From contig CM076146.1 in assembly GCA_038025085.1 (NCBI GenBank), positions 24,436,501 to 24,500,500 on the forward strand: a DNA stretch of 64,000 nt. Reading direction: 5' to 3'. Shown here one piece after another: positions 24,201 to 35,499 of this stretch. Source of the DNA: Tetragonia tetragonoides. Lineage: Eukaryota > Streptophyta > Magnoliopsida > Caryophyllales > Aizoaceae. A model generated the notes under the pieces. The model was not told the origin of the DNA, searched no databases, and saw only the letters and a list, made by a program, of their open reading frames with translations. Numbering within the stretch: position 1 is the first letter of the stretch; each line of letters begins with the position of its first letter. Both the position numbers and the translations under genes were made by a program.

Positions 24201-26122
24201 GCATGACCACAATCCACCTGAGTCTCCTATCGAGTCCGACCAGCCCATGAGTCTGAGTCCAGACCCTCATTGTTCCCCGTCCCCTGCGTCGTCTGCTGTA
24301 GCGTCTCCTCCTGTCGTGTCCTCTCCCACCATGGCAGCACAACCCTTAGTCCGCTCTAGCGCTGCCGGTTCGAGTCCTGAGCCGCTTCGCTCTACTACTT
24401 CCGAGGACGCCCCTAGTGCGTCTCTTGAGATAGTCCCATACTCTGGTCCTCCTAGTTCTGCATCGTCTACGGTTCCCTCATCTACAGCACTTCCCGTTTC
24501 TGGTCATCATATGGTCACGCGCTCCAAGATAGGCATCACAAAACCCAAGAAAATTTTCTCGTTGCATACTGAGGCTCATGTTTCTGACCCTACAAATTTT
24601 ACTATGGCTAATAAGGATCCTAACTGGCGTCCAGCCATGGCGGACGAATTTAATGCTTTACTAGAAAATGATACTTGGGATCTTGTACCATATAGTGACA
24701 ATATGAATGTGGTGTCTTGTAAGTGGGTTTATAAAACAAAATTTAATTCTGATGGGACGATTGAGCGGCATAAAGCAAGGTTAGTTGCCAGAGGGATTCA
24801 TCAAGTTGCCGGTGTGGATTTTCATGAGACGTTTAGTCCTGTTGTTAAACCTACTACTGTTCGTCTTATATTATCCATTGCTATTTCTTGTGGTTGGACT
24901 ATCCGTCAGTTAGATGTTAAAAATGCTTTTTTGCATGGGTACTTGAATGAGGAGGTTTACATGTCTCAACTCCTGGCTTTGTTCATCCTCAGTACCCCAA
25001 CCGTGTCTGTAAGTTTAAACGCTCCATCTATGGTCTAAAACAAGCACCCCGGGCATGGTATCATCGTTTTAGCACTTATCTCGTGCAATTGGGTTTTACA
25101 TGCAGCAAATGTGACACTAGTATGTTTGTCTATCGTAGTGGGACTTTTATTGTTATTCTCTTGCTGTATGTTGATGATATCATTCTGACTAGTAACTCAC
25201 CTAAGCTTTTGTCCTCTCTCATAGTACGTTTAGGGTCGCAATTTGCTATGAAAGACTTGGGTGACCTTCATTATTTTCTAGGGGTTCAGGCGGTACGAAC
25301 ATCTCAAGGTCTGTTTTTGTCCCAACATAAATATGTCACAGACCTACTACATAAATTCCACCTTCATACAGTAAAATCTGTTCGTACCCCAGTTGTTTCT
25401 AGGACCACATTATCTTTGTCGGATGGTGAGTTGCTTGCAGACCCTACCGAATATAGGAGCATGGTCGGGGCATTACAGTACTTGACTATAACACGACCAG
25501 ATATTGCTTATGCTGTTAATTTGGTTTCACAATTTATGCATGCTTCCCGCACTGCTCATTTACATGCTGCCAAGCGTATTTTCAGATATCTTGCAGGGAC
25601 GATTGACCACGGTCTCATCTTATACTCCGGCAAAGCTCCTTCTGTCCTTGTAGCTTATTCTGATGCTGACTGGGTCGAATGTCCCGACAGTCGCCGATCG
25701 ACCACTGGTTATGCAGTGTTTCTGGGCTCTAACCTGATTTCCTGGCGTAGTAAGAAGCAACCCACGGTATCCAAATCCTCTACGGAAGCTGAGTATCGTT
25801 CTGTTGCTTATTCTGTTGTTGAAACTCTGTTTGTCTGCTATTTGCTTACAGAAATTGGGCTCTTTATTCGACAACCTACCATTGTCTTTTGTGATAATAT
25901 TAGTGCTACTTACATGTCTGTTAACCCAGTGCTTCATGATCGTAGCAAACACATCGATGTGGATTATCACTTTGTTCGGAACAGGTCGCCAATGGGTCGT
26001 TGGTTGTTTGATATGTACCAACTAAGTTTCAGCTTGCGGATATCTTTACCAAAGGGTTGTCTTCACAACAATTCTTGTATTTAAAAGACAATTTGTCAGT
26101 GTGTTCTCTTCCAACAGTTTGA
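21267..26122 (+). pseudogene. Copia gag-pol polyprotein, interrupted
   Basis: The first ATG (MDDNTSLPLSSSYIPSVSEV) runs into an early stop near 21343. Gag resumes at 21430 with the UBN2-type region (DFLPWRTQFTTFLVMHNLSG ... RRIKTLADSLAFINAPVADL), followed by a TGA at 22339, a GRG-rich stretch and a zinc knuckle (CLVCYYTGHPTSQC). Pol then follows: protease WYPDTAASAHMT (the usual D[ST]G is DTA), the GAG-pre-integrase HRRLGHAG...CVSCKLGKS, integrase core HSDVWQSP...DDFSRYAW and EQNGVVERKHRHIMEMART, RT from [20 protein letters not shown] through [10 protein letters not shown] and LLLYVDDIILTS, and RNase H AYSDADWVECPDSRRSTTGY. Further damage: a TAG at about 23509 in integrase, a TAA at about 23980, a 1-bp deletion near 24970, and a frameshift near 25990. 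The frame ends at the TGA overlapping the polypurine tract. Confidence 0.93.
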
Positions 26123-26127
26123 GGGGG

Positions 26128-26277
26128 TGTAATAGGGTAATTAGGAAATTAATATTTAATATTGTAAATATTCCTAACCCTAGTTCCTTTAGTATAAATA
26201 TACGTCTATTATCTGTACACTATGATTCTTGACCCTAGTCCCATATTGGGTGAGCCATTCAGTCTATTATCTGTACA
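26128..26277 (+). repeat. Right LTR of the copia element
   Basis: Starts TGTAATAGGGTAATTAGG after the polypurine tract and ends CTATTATCTGTACA. About 25 bp longer than the left LTR because of a partial internal repeat. Confidence 0.85.
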
Positions 26278-26331
26278 CTATGATTCTTGCTTCTGAAGCT
26301 CCCATATGTACTTATTATAATGAGAAAAAAG

Positions 26332-26995
26332 GGCGTGTTCTTTTCTAGTTTTTGAACCTTACCCAATTATGAAAATAAGTAACAGGGAGATTCGATCCTT
26401 TCTGGTAAAAATATTGCGGTAAACCCTGCAGTATCGTACCTTTTTTAACTATAACGGTATAAATATTCAAATAACGGTATCAAAAATATTCCATCACAAT
26501 TACAATAATGGGTCAAAATAGGCAATAAATAACTACTAAATTATATGACTAGCAAAAAAAAAAAAAAAAACTACTAAATTATATTGTTATGACCCATTAT
26601 TATTATAATTCTGATGTAACAGTTTTAATACCGTTATATGAATATTTATACCGTTATAATTGAATAAGTATGATATTGTAGGGTTTACTGCACCATTTTT
26701 ACCGGAGAGAATCCGTTCTTAGTAACGGGACCTTATCCAATCTGTGGAAATCAGTGACATGTTCTTATTGAATCAGTTAGAATGAGTGATAGGACGTTAC
26801 CCAATCAGTGAAAATTAGTGACATGACCTTACTGGATTAGTGGTGATAAGTGGGAATCATCGATAGGACTTTACTGAATCCGTAAAAATTGACAAGATCT
26901 ACTCAATCAATGATAATCAGTGACAGTACCACACACAATCAATGAAAATCAATGACATGACTACCTTACTCAATATGAGTGAAAAAGAACACACC
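26332..26995. mobile_element. MITE of the GTGTGTTCTTTT/AATCAGTG family with nested element
   Basis: The left end GGCGTGTTCTTTTCTAG and the right end GAGTGAAAAAGAACACACC are inverted. The interior contains the degenerate AATCAGTGACATGACCTTA repeat shared with 4039-4328. A MULE-type element (26387-26720) is inserted near the left end. Just outside the right end the sequence GAAAAAGAACACACC.TAAATCAGC.GAAAAT is duplicated (about 26981-27070). Confidence 0.7.
26387..26720. mobile_element. MULE-type inverted-repeat MITE nested in another MITE
   Basis: About 334 bp of long inverted repeat. The left arm has TGGTAAAAATATTGCGGTAA and ATAACGGTATAAATATTCA; the right arm has their inverse (ending TTTTTACCGGAGAGAATCCG). 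It is flanked by AGTAACAGG (26378-26386) and AGTAACGGG (26721-26729), a 9-bp TSD with one mismatch. An A-run separates the arms. Confidence 0.75.
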
Positions 26996-27642
26996 GTAAA
27001 TCAGCAGAAAATGAAATTATACCCAATATCAATAAAAAAGAACACACCCTAAATCAGCGGAAAATAAAATTTCATTTCTCTTAAAGAAAAGCTCTGGTTT
27101 GGTGAGATAGATGAGGGGAGGAAAACCCAATTGCCAATTAGCCAGACACGAAGAATCTAGTCAACTGGTAGATAAGTAAAGCAAAAGCATAAAATATGGT
27201 AACAAACAATGGCCTACATCACACACAGGCAGTTAGTAACGTACTGACATACATCACATCATCAGAATGATTTCAGTAGTGTATCTGTCATGTGGGCAGT
27301 ACCAGTACCTGACAATTTGAAGAATTATATAAAAGTTTTGTAATAAGATCCAAAAGAACCATTCCACGTGGGAAATAACTTGTAGTAGTAAAGAGTTACG
27401 AGGGGCACCACAACAAAATATTATTGGCTAGGTCCACTTATTAATCTCTATCTTTCCTTCGCAAATTTTGTTGATTGCCACAATCGAACGTGACTATGGT
27501 TAGTTTGGTAGGGTACAAATTGGTACCTCTTTTGGGACATTTTACTGCTTTGGGGTACTAGTGTTTGCTATATACGTACTATGTTCATGTTGTCATAATT
27601 CATAATCATACTTTGTTCACTACATTGGAATTGAAAATAAAT
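26996..27642. other. Intergenic, no gene seen
   Basis: Contains the extra copy of the MITE right end noted above (to about 27070), otherwise nothing supportable. Confidence 0.4.
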
Positions 27643-27823
27643 CTTGTATAATTATTGTACATTACAACTTCTTTTTTTTTTTGTGTCTGTCTCTCTCCTC
27701 TCTTCTCTCTCCTCTTTCCTTTTTCACTCTACTATAAATACCCCCTGAAATTCCAAGTAGTAAGGGTAATTTTGTCACTCCTCTCACATAAAAAAAAGTT
27801 ATAATGTACAATCATTGTACAAG
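27643..27823. mobile_element. MITE with CTTGTAYAATTATTGTACAT ends
   Basis: The left end CTTGTATAATTATTGTACAT followed by TACAACTT and a T-run is the inverse of the right end (AAGTTATAATGTACAATCAT then TGTACAAG), giving TIRs of about 35 bp. The interior is CT-rich and includes CTATAAATACC. The CT-rich TATA context could imitate a promoter, but no gene follows. Confidence 0.65.
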
Positions 27824-28707
27824 TATCATTGTCCCATTGGAATGGAGTAGGAAGTTTTTCTTTTTGTCTTTTCTTGGGGAGTGTGCTAGGAAACGATTTT
27901 CTCCACCCTAATTAATATCGAGTTAGCCAAGTTGTGTAGGCTTAAAAGGCATCATACTCATCTCACCCTCTCACGATTTATGACTTATGAGTTAGGTTCA
28001 GATTATATATGAAATGACGAACATGCTAATTATTGAGCAGAGATCATGAAAATGTGTACCTGTTGTGTCGCTATTCGCTAATCATGGAATTTTTAATAGT
28101 GGTACTTTATATGCCGCCTCGTAAACAATTTATTCTAATCGAATATCCTATTAGTTCATGATCTTTACTAGTACATACATATGTATACACTTTTCTTGCA
28201 TTAGCAGCATGTTAATACCAGCCTCTTTAGTTTGTGCGAACCTCTTAACTTTGATGATGTAGTTCACCAATTTTTTAGTATTTGTTGTTGTTGTTTTTTT
28301 GGCTTATTGTTAGGAATTTTCTCATAAATAAATAATCACAAAAAAAAAAAAAATGTCAGCAATGAAGAATCCATAACAGCTAAAAATGTAGTCTCATTCA
28401 CAGTTCAACCAATTTTGTACAAAATCCAATATTATATTGAGATAGTCCGTGATAAGTTAAAACATTTTCCATCAACTCATAACCTTGAATCATAGATAAC
28501 TAACACAAGGCAATTCGGTAATGTCGACGGGCAGCAACAAGTCAGTAACTTTTAATCAATTTACGTATGGGGCCGCTTGATAAGAGAGTTTTTGTTCCTA
28601 TATGCTTAATTGAAACAGAACTGTGGCAACAACAAGAGAAAATGGAGTATATGGTAATAAGATCAGTTCAGAATATTGAGAAAGCATTTGACAGCAACAG
28701 ACAAATG
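27824..28707. other. Intergenic, no gene seen
   Basis: Ends with AAATG (28703-28707), the left target duplication of the inverted-LTR element. Confidence 0.4.
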
Positions 28708-29966
28708 TGTTAGTACAAAATTATAAGATACGAATAAATTAGAGCAATTTGGATATGATTTTTAGGCATGTACAAGTACACTTTTCTGAAAGTTTAGTTT
28801 CGACCCTTTAGAAAGCGACCAGGTTACACGAAACAACTTCCGGGATACAAAGAAGTCACAGATTATGTTGTTCGCCCCACAATCATATTCCACTAGTGTG
28901 CTTGTGTTGTTTATATTTATCTTAACCAAGATGATAAACCATCATCTCTAATGTCCATGGTACACTATCTATAAAGAAATGGTCATTCTTCATATGACAT
29001 AGCTTAACTATTCAAGAAGATAATCCCATCTTCAAATTAAACCACTAACTTTGTACCATCCAAGGAGATCATCTTCTCCTTGTCCAAGGAGAAAGCCCTT
29101 TCTCATTTTCTTTATCTATCACCCCCATGCCCTATATATAATAGATTATATGGGTAGTTATTGGTGGTTACACAAATGTTTATTAGAGACAAATGTCTCT
29201 CCCATAAACATTTACTTATAACTACCACCGACACATGGCAAAACATGAGAGATATAACACTTACTCTAAAAATGTTCCAACAATCCTCCCCCATTTTTGG
29301 AGTAAGCTAAAAATGCTTTCGTTAGATATAGAAGACAATCTATTTACTTTAAAAATGTTTCAAGTATCTAATGTTGTTTGTTATAAGCTTGTGTGTGTAA
29401 TATCTTCAATTTTCCAAATGAATTATTTGGTTCAATCTTTTTAGACACCATTATAATTCGGAATGTTGGAATGTGTATTACACTAAGCGGTAGTTCAATC
29501 TTTAAGACACTATAGTTTAAGCACGAGTTTGGAAATTTGTCTTCTATATCTAACGAAAGCATTTTTAGCTTACTCCAAAAATGGGGGAGGATTGTTGGAA
29601 CATTTTTAGAGTAAGTGTTATATCTCTCATGTTTTGCCATGTGTTGGTGGTAGTTTTAAGTAAATGTTTATGGGAGAGACACTTGTCTCTAATAATTCTT
29701 TATAGATAGTGTACCATGGACATTAGAGATGATAGTTTATCATCTTGGTTAAGACAAATATAAACAACACAAGCACATTAGTGGAGTATGATTGTGGGGC
29801 GAACAACATACTCTGTGACTTCTTTGTATCCCAAAAGTTGTTTCGTGTAACCCGATCGCTTCCTAGAGGGTCGAAACTAAACTTTCAGAAAAGTGTACTT
29901 GTACAAGCCTAAAAGTCATATCCAAGTTCCTCTAGTTTATTCATATCTTATAATTTTGTACTAACA
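28708..29966. mobile_element. Inverted-LTR retroelement: two copia-type LTRs facing in opposite directions
   Basis: 1259 bp bounded by the perfect direct 5-bp repeat AAATG (28703-28707 and 29967-29971). The right half (29593-29966) reads as an LTR on +: TGTTGGAACATTTTT ... TTTTGTACTAACA, preceded by a polypurine-like GGGGGAGGAT. The left half (28708-29282) is the same LTR on -: TGTTAGTACAAAA ... TGTTCCAACA, followed by ATCCTCCCCC, the inverse polypurine tract. So both outer ends are the LTR's CTAACA (U5) end, and both polypurine tracts face the centre. The inverted repeat extends about 57 bp past the polypurine tracts; 29340-29536 is non-palindromic. The left LTR is about 200 bp longer, with a segment (about 28978-29178, containing a minus-strand TATATATAGG) missing from the right LTR. 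No coding capacity. Confidence 0.85.
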
Positions 29967-29971
29967 AAATG

Positions 29972-30640
29972 TGCAAACAATAACTACTGGCATTTTGTTA
30001 CAACTCTGTGGCTCATGGCTATTTGATTGATCAACTTCTGAATAAAGACCAGGTCAAAGATTATCTGATACTCATGAACAGGGTTTAAGCTGATTAACAG
30101 AGGATGTAGGTTATATTCTTGCTGTCAACTGGCGGTGGAGAGCGGAACAGCTCTACAGCCAGCCGTAGCCACTTGCGTTCAGGTATGCCAACCTGCCTGC
30201 AAAACAGCGGAGCTGATCTACGGCCAGTGGTAGCCACTTCTTCGGAATCATCTGTTTCGAGGAGTGTATGCTTGGTTTTTCTCTCTTTGCAGTGCTTTGC
30301 TGCTTGGGTTTTCCTAGATGTTAAGAAGAATTTGAAGGTGTGAAGAGGATTTGAAGAAATTGATCCTTTTTGCTTCAATTTCGAGCCATTTGGATTTGGT
30401 TTTTTGGAGATTGGTAGCTTGACTTGAAGGTGGAGAAGAGAAACATGTGATTCAATTTTAGAGATCTTCTAATTCTGTCTCTTTTTTTAAGCTTCTTATT
30501 TGGGTTTGTTGTGTTCTTGGTTGTATTTGCTTCATAGGTTCTTTACCATCATGTTGGTAAGTCAAAATTTAGGATCATCTCTATACTAGAGATTATTGCG
30601 ACTTTCTTGCCTTAGTTACAATAATCAGGATACAGATACA
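29972..30640. other. Intergenic, no gene supported
   Basis: An imperfect duplication of about 65 bp lies at 30140-30245: GCGGAACAGCTCTACAGCCA and GCGGAGCTGATCTACGGCCA, each followed by GTAGCCACTT. A minus-strand open frame of 94 residues covers it but has no recognisable features. Confidence 0.4.
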
Positions 30641-30819
30641 TAGAAATGGAATGACAGAAATTAACAATATGTCCACTTAACTATACAAGCCCTCTGTAAA
30701 AGCATCAGAGTCCTGCCTACCATATTCTACCTTAACATGAATGAGATTAATAAACCTAAACAAGAAATGAACAATAGAACAGAAGTATCTGTATCTCCAG
30801 CTTGCCAGAGAGACTACAT

Positions 30820-33800
30820 CTACTTTTGACCCTTCTTCCACAACACTCCAATCTTCTTCAACATGTTACTATTTTTCTTTTTCGCAGACTCGTCGTCCAT
30901 ATCATCTGAAAGCGGCGAATCCATTTTTGCAGCAGTAGTATTGTAATTGCTATCAAGCGAAACTGTTCTGTCGACCAACTTCCCATCTTTCCCTGTAGAG
31001 AGTATTGCAGCAGCTGCCTCAGCGGCCTTTCTCCATTGGTCTGACTGAACCTTCAATCTCCTCAGCTCAGCTTCGAGCTCTGAATTTGCTGTCTGGGCTG
31101 TATCTAGCTGTTCAGAAACCCGGGTTGCCCTCTGGCTACTTTTATCTGCTTCCTCAGTCACATTACCCAGTTTCATCAGTGCTTCCCTTTCCGCAGCCTT
31201 TACTGCCTCTGCTAATGCACCAGCCTCCTCATTTGCCTTATTTCTTTCAGTTTCTAGCTTTTGTATCTCAGCTTTTAGCTTCTCATTCTCCTCACTAGTA
31301 TTCTGAAATTGAGTGTCTTTATCCAATAAAAGTGCTTTAAGATCCTGAAGGTCTTCCTTCAACTTCTTAAGCTCCATTTCAAGTTCAGATTTCTTTGCAA
31401 TGCTGTCAGTTTCCTCTATTTTTATACACAGTTCCTTGTTATTCTCTGAGGCATTTTCCTGCGTGGCTACTTTAGACATCAGCTCTGATTTCAACCCATC
31501 AATTGTATCTCTTGCTTTCTTCAACTCCCCTTCCAATTCCGCCTCTCTAGCATTCGATTCTGATCTTGCTTGCTCCACCTGATCATAAGCATTTCTAATT
31601 TGCAATGTGCTCTGGATATACTCCTCTTGGTATCTAAGCTCAGAAGCTTCTAAAGCAGACTTTAATTGATCAACCTCAAGTTTTAATGAATCAATTTCAC
31701 CTTTCAGCTTAACGGCTTCCTCTTCTTTTCCATCATCGTCCTGTTTAGGGGTGGTTGGTCTTGAAGCATCTGATGCATCTTCAGTCTTATTTTTCAGATC
31801 CTCATGGAGTTTTCCGACTAAACTTTCCAGTAAACTAACTCGCGCTTTTGATTGTTCCAACTCCAAGACAATGTTGTTGTAAGCCTCCATCGCCTTGAGC
31901 CCTTCAGACTGTAGTGATTCTGCATTTGCCGTTGCTGCCTCTAACTGTGCTTGAGCTTCCCTGGCGACTTCTAATGCGTGAGCTTCCGACTCCTTGCAGT
32001 CATTGAGCTCTTTTTTCATACTCTCAAACATCAGGAGCGTTTCAGAAAGCTCGGTCCTTAAACTTTGAATCTCAGCATATGCTGCTTCTGCATGCATACT
32101 ATGCTTATCTTCGGACTTGGACATCATTTCCAGTTGCTTTTTGAGTTTCTGAATCTCGTTACGGGCAGAAGAAAGGGCAGCAGAATCCATGGAGTGCTGT
32201 TTCTGGACAGCCTCAAGCTCAGATTGCCAAGCACGGTCACGATCATGAGAGAGCTTGCGGAGCTCATGAACCCGAGAATCCTCACTTTCGGAAAACTCCA
32301 GCAGCTGCTGCTGAGACTGTTCGAGCAATGCCGACATGGCTGAAAGCTGTTTTTTTGTTTCTTCAGCCTCTTGCTGAGCATGCCTCTTTAGTGCCTCAGA
32401 TGAGTTTAGCTGATCGTTAGCCCTCTTTAACTCATTTTGGAGGTGAGTAAGCTGTGATTCCAGCTCGGACAACTTGGCTGGGCGTTTCTTCTGGATTCAA
32501 CAAAGGAGATTTAAGTATGATACATATACAACACACCAATGACAAAAGGGATGATAAGTGAACTATAAAGGCTATGAGGAGAAACAAAACCAAAGATAAA
32601 ACCCCTTGTAATTAAAAATGTAAGTGCAATGAAACAGATAAAAGCCTTCCTCTAAAGCAGTATAACAATCAGAAGGTATTGAAAATACTTGTGATTCTCC
32701 ATTATTTCATTAGTATTGATTTAGCTGATTTAAGAATTCGACCAATATGGAATTCTAAGATCAGTGCTATTGGTAGATGATGGAATACCTCAGTAATCGA
32801 ACTTCGTGGAGATCCACGTTCCAGAACTTTTGGGCTCTTCTTTGGTGTCCTGCATGATGGATTTGGGAAAGCAATTGAATTAGATTCTGATTCTATTACC
32901 TTTAGTTGCGGAGGAATACGATTTGTTGAGGGAGATGACCTGTTGGTAGTCTGTTTGGATGGAGATGTCCTCTGAGGCACTTCCAAGGAGCCTTTATTCC
33001 TGCTGTTCACAAATTGTAATCAACACCCATAATATCATATAAGACTATAAGCAACTGATAATTCGAACAACAGCAATAAAAATAAAATAAAAAAATTCTA
33101 CAAGATCATGTAGGGAAGAGTTTCTCTCAATATATATGATCAAAATGTGTGGTCTTTATAGAAAGGCCAGTAGGCACAAACACTTGAACCTGTATTGTGC
33201 ATCCATGACAGTGGCCTTTCACCGAGTTGCGACTCTGTGAGGGTGAGAAGACTTGCTGGTCCTGCTTCCTAAAGAATTCACTCAGTTGACAAACAAGCAC
33301 CCTTTCGGCCTTTCCTAGGAGTAATCATATTAGTCCAAGTTCGCAAGTTTATCACAAGGCCGAAAACTGTAACAAATGCTTTTTGAACTAGTATAATTCA
33401 CGGATTGTTCCAGCAGAAGGGATGACCAACTAACCCCCACTTCTCCCCAGCAGGTTTAGAGGTTTAGAAAGAAAGAACTAGCCTTGTTTATTCGAACATT
33501 TGATGACTACCAAAAAAGCAAATAGGTGACTAATGACTTGAAAACATAAGCATATATAGCATACTACTTTCTTCTTTTTTCTCTCTCTGCTCTATTCCAG
33601 AGCCCTACTGACAAACATAGCCTACATATATTTATACATGACCACATCGGGGAGTAGAGGATACTACCCTCATTGTTCAAATAACTAGTATTTCACATCC
33701 ATGAAGAGAATTGACAAAGAGAAGATAAATAATTTGGATATATCATAGATGAAACATAAGAAGCAAAAAACTAAGGCAAGCTTTTAGAAGCTCAAGTACA

Positions 33801-34041
33801 TGCATTCTGTTTTATCTTAAGAAAAGAACCTGCATTCAGAATTTGGACATTAACCTGTATGTGTACATGTGAATTTATCATATATGTAGAATGTGTTTCA
33901 GGGAAGAAAATTACTTACCTACAAGGCTACAATAGACACTTAAGACACATAAGTTAAGGCCTAAACATAGCAGATGCTCTATAACATAGCTTGTAGCATA
34001 ACAACTTAGGGATGAATTTACCTTGCTTTTGGAGTTTGCAT
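30820..34041 (-). CDS. Interactor of constitutive active ROPs (ICR/RIP family)
   Basis: Three coding exons. Exon 1 is 34041-34022 (ATG CAA ACT CCA AAA GCA AG, donor GTAAAT). Exon 2 is 32999-32789 (N-rich basic region [14 protein letters not shown] ... SPRSSITE). Exon 3 is 32490-30820 ([20 protein letters not shown] to the stop TAG). They sum to 1902 nt, an open frame of 633 codons plus stop. From [13 protein letters not shown] to about residue 570 the protein is almost continuous heptad coiled coil. The conserved end has [19 protein letters not shown] (the ROP-binding region of the family contains a [10 protein letters not shown] motif) and the basic tail [18 protein letters not shown] proteins bind GTP-loaded ROPs at the plasma membrane and act as scaffolds for microtubule and exocyst control. 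The length is slightly above the 560-585 residues I recall for ICR2/ICR3. All domains are intact. Which paralogue it is cannot be decided here. Confidence 0.93.
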
Positions 34042-35430
34042 GTTTCACCCTTTCGTAATATCGCAACGAGAGAGGGCAATGGTAGTCCGGCTTCAAATCG
34101 TCCTGATGCACACACACCGAGGATCGGATGAGCAAGGCTTTAGCTGAGACTGAAATCCTACCCTAATGCAACTATGCAAAGCAAAAACAAGGAACAGAAA
34201 TCTCTGTGATAAAAGAAGTGACAAAGAAGAATGAGCTTGTTGAACAAGGACAGGAAGTTATGAACATTTAATGAGTATTTGCCCAGCAAATCCAGAACTA
34301 ACAAACAATAGAATCCCTTCAAAGAAACTCCACAGAGAAAAATTAAACCACCCCCACTACTACCAACCAAAAACCCACCATTAGAAACATTCTTAAGAAA
34401 GCAAAACCGTTGCTATCTCAAAACAGGAGAACAAAACAACATTATTAAACAAACACAAGCATCCAACAAGCCCACCTTTTTACGTTTTATTTTAACTCCT
34501 TTTTGCTTATTTTAACTCCTCTTTTTTCTCACAATACTAAGTCACAAAGACAATTGCCTTCTAATCTACGCCATTTGTGTAACTGTCATGTGGGCAATAC
34601 CGTACAATTGAAGAATTATACAAAAAAAAAGTTGTGTAATAAGATCCAAAGAACCATTCCACCTCGGATTTAACTTGTACTTGAGATTTTTTGTCTACCC
34701 GTATGATGTGTGAGATAGTAATTTGTTACTTTTCAATAATTTAATTTTTAATTACCTTTATCACATGGGTAAACTACCAATGGGTAAATTAAGCATTGTC
34801 CAGGTACTATATTGAAATACAAAAGCATATCCTACTAAACATCAAGATGAACTTATATACTAAAATCTAAATCTCTCAATACAATAGACACCCTGAAATA
34901 ATTGCAATACTTGTATTTCACACATCAAATTGTTTGCTATCCATCCAGAAATAGAAAAGAGTCAAAATCAAACATCCAAAATCCAAATTAGGTTTTTTTT
35001 TCTTTTTTGGATATAATAGCATCCAAAATAGCTATTGATGGCATACAGCTCCCAAAAGTGACATACTGCCTATGTATGTCATCTGCATATGTCCTATCAA
35101 TTGCCATATATACAGAGTGATCCAATTACAAGGCTAAAAGTAACAACACATTGAGTTCATCCAATCTAGAAAACCAAACGCTCCAAACTAATCACCTAAA
35201 CCCACCCAATTCAAGTAAAGGTTGTAGAATACCTGAGGCTGAGGATATGAACTGAACAACCAAATGGCACCCCACCCGAACGGGGAGGGAGAGTTTGAGA
35301 GAAGATAGAGGGAGCTAGGGGCGAGGAGAGAGAGGGGTGCCAGCTTGAAAATGAAGTGACCCCCATAAAGTTGGAAGTGCAGAAAAGGAGAGAGAAATGT
35401 CATAACCAATAGCCAAGCCGGCTCGTATCC
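34042..35430 (-). promoter_or_regulatory. 5' UTR exons, leader intron and promoter of the ICR gene
   Basis: On the minus strand a CT-rich leader (CTCTCTCCTCGCCCCTAGCT and on, about 35250-35340) ends in CCTCAG|GTATTC, a good donor at 35232. A matching acceptor lies near 34154 (GGATTTCAG) or 34097 (GCATCAG), ahead of the ATG at 34041. An inverted CCAAT motif (CTATTGG) is at about 35423. The gene thus probably has a leader intron of about 1.1 kb. Inferred from splice-like signals only. Confidence 0.55.
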
Positions 35431-35499
35431 CAAGCAAAAATATTTCTCAGGGCAAGAAGTTTAGTAAATGACAATAAAGACACTTCTCATGTACAAGTA

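Larger units (their letters stand above)
21062..26277 (+). mobile_element. Ty1/copia LTR retrotransposon, nearly complete, decayed
   Basis: 5.2 kb. The left LTR (21062-21185) is followed at once by TGGTATCAGAGC, the tRNA-iMet primer-binding site (21186-21197). The right LTR (26128-26277) is preceded by the polypurine tract GAGGGGG (26121-26127). Between lie gag and pol in the copia order protease, integrase, RT, RNase H. The LTRs are unusually short, about 125-150 bp. The right one has an internal partial duplication of CTATTATCTGTACACTATGA. Multiple stops and frameshifts make it non-autonomous. Confidence 0.95.

Noticed and set aside
28703..29971. Interpreting the inverted structure as a TIR DNA transposon
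   Set aside because: The inner borders carry polypurine tracts followed by TGTTGGAAC, the LTR start of copia-type elements, and the TSD is 5 bp. A DNA transposon is still possible but fits less well.
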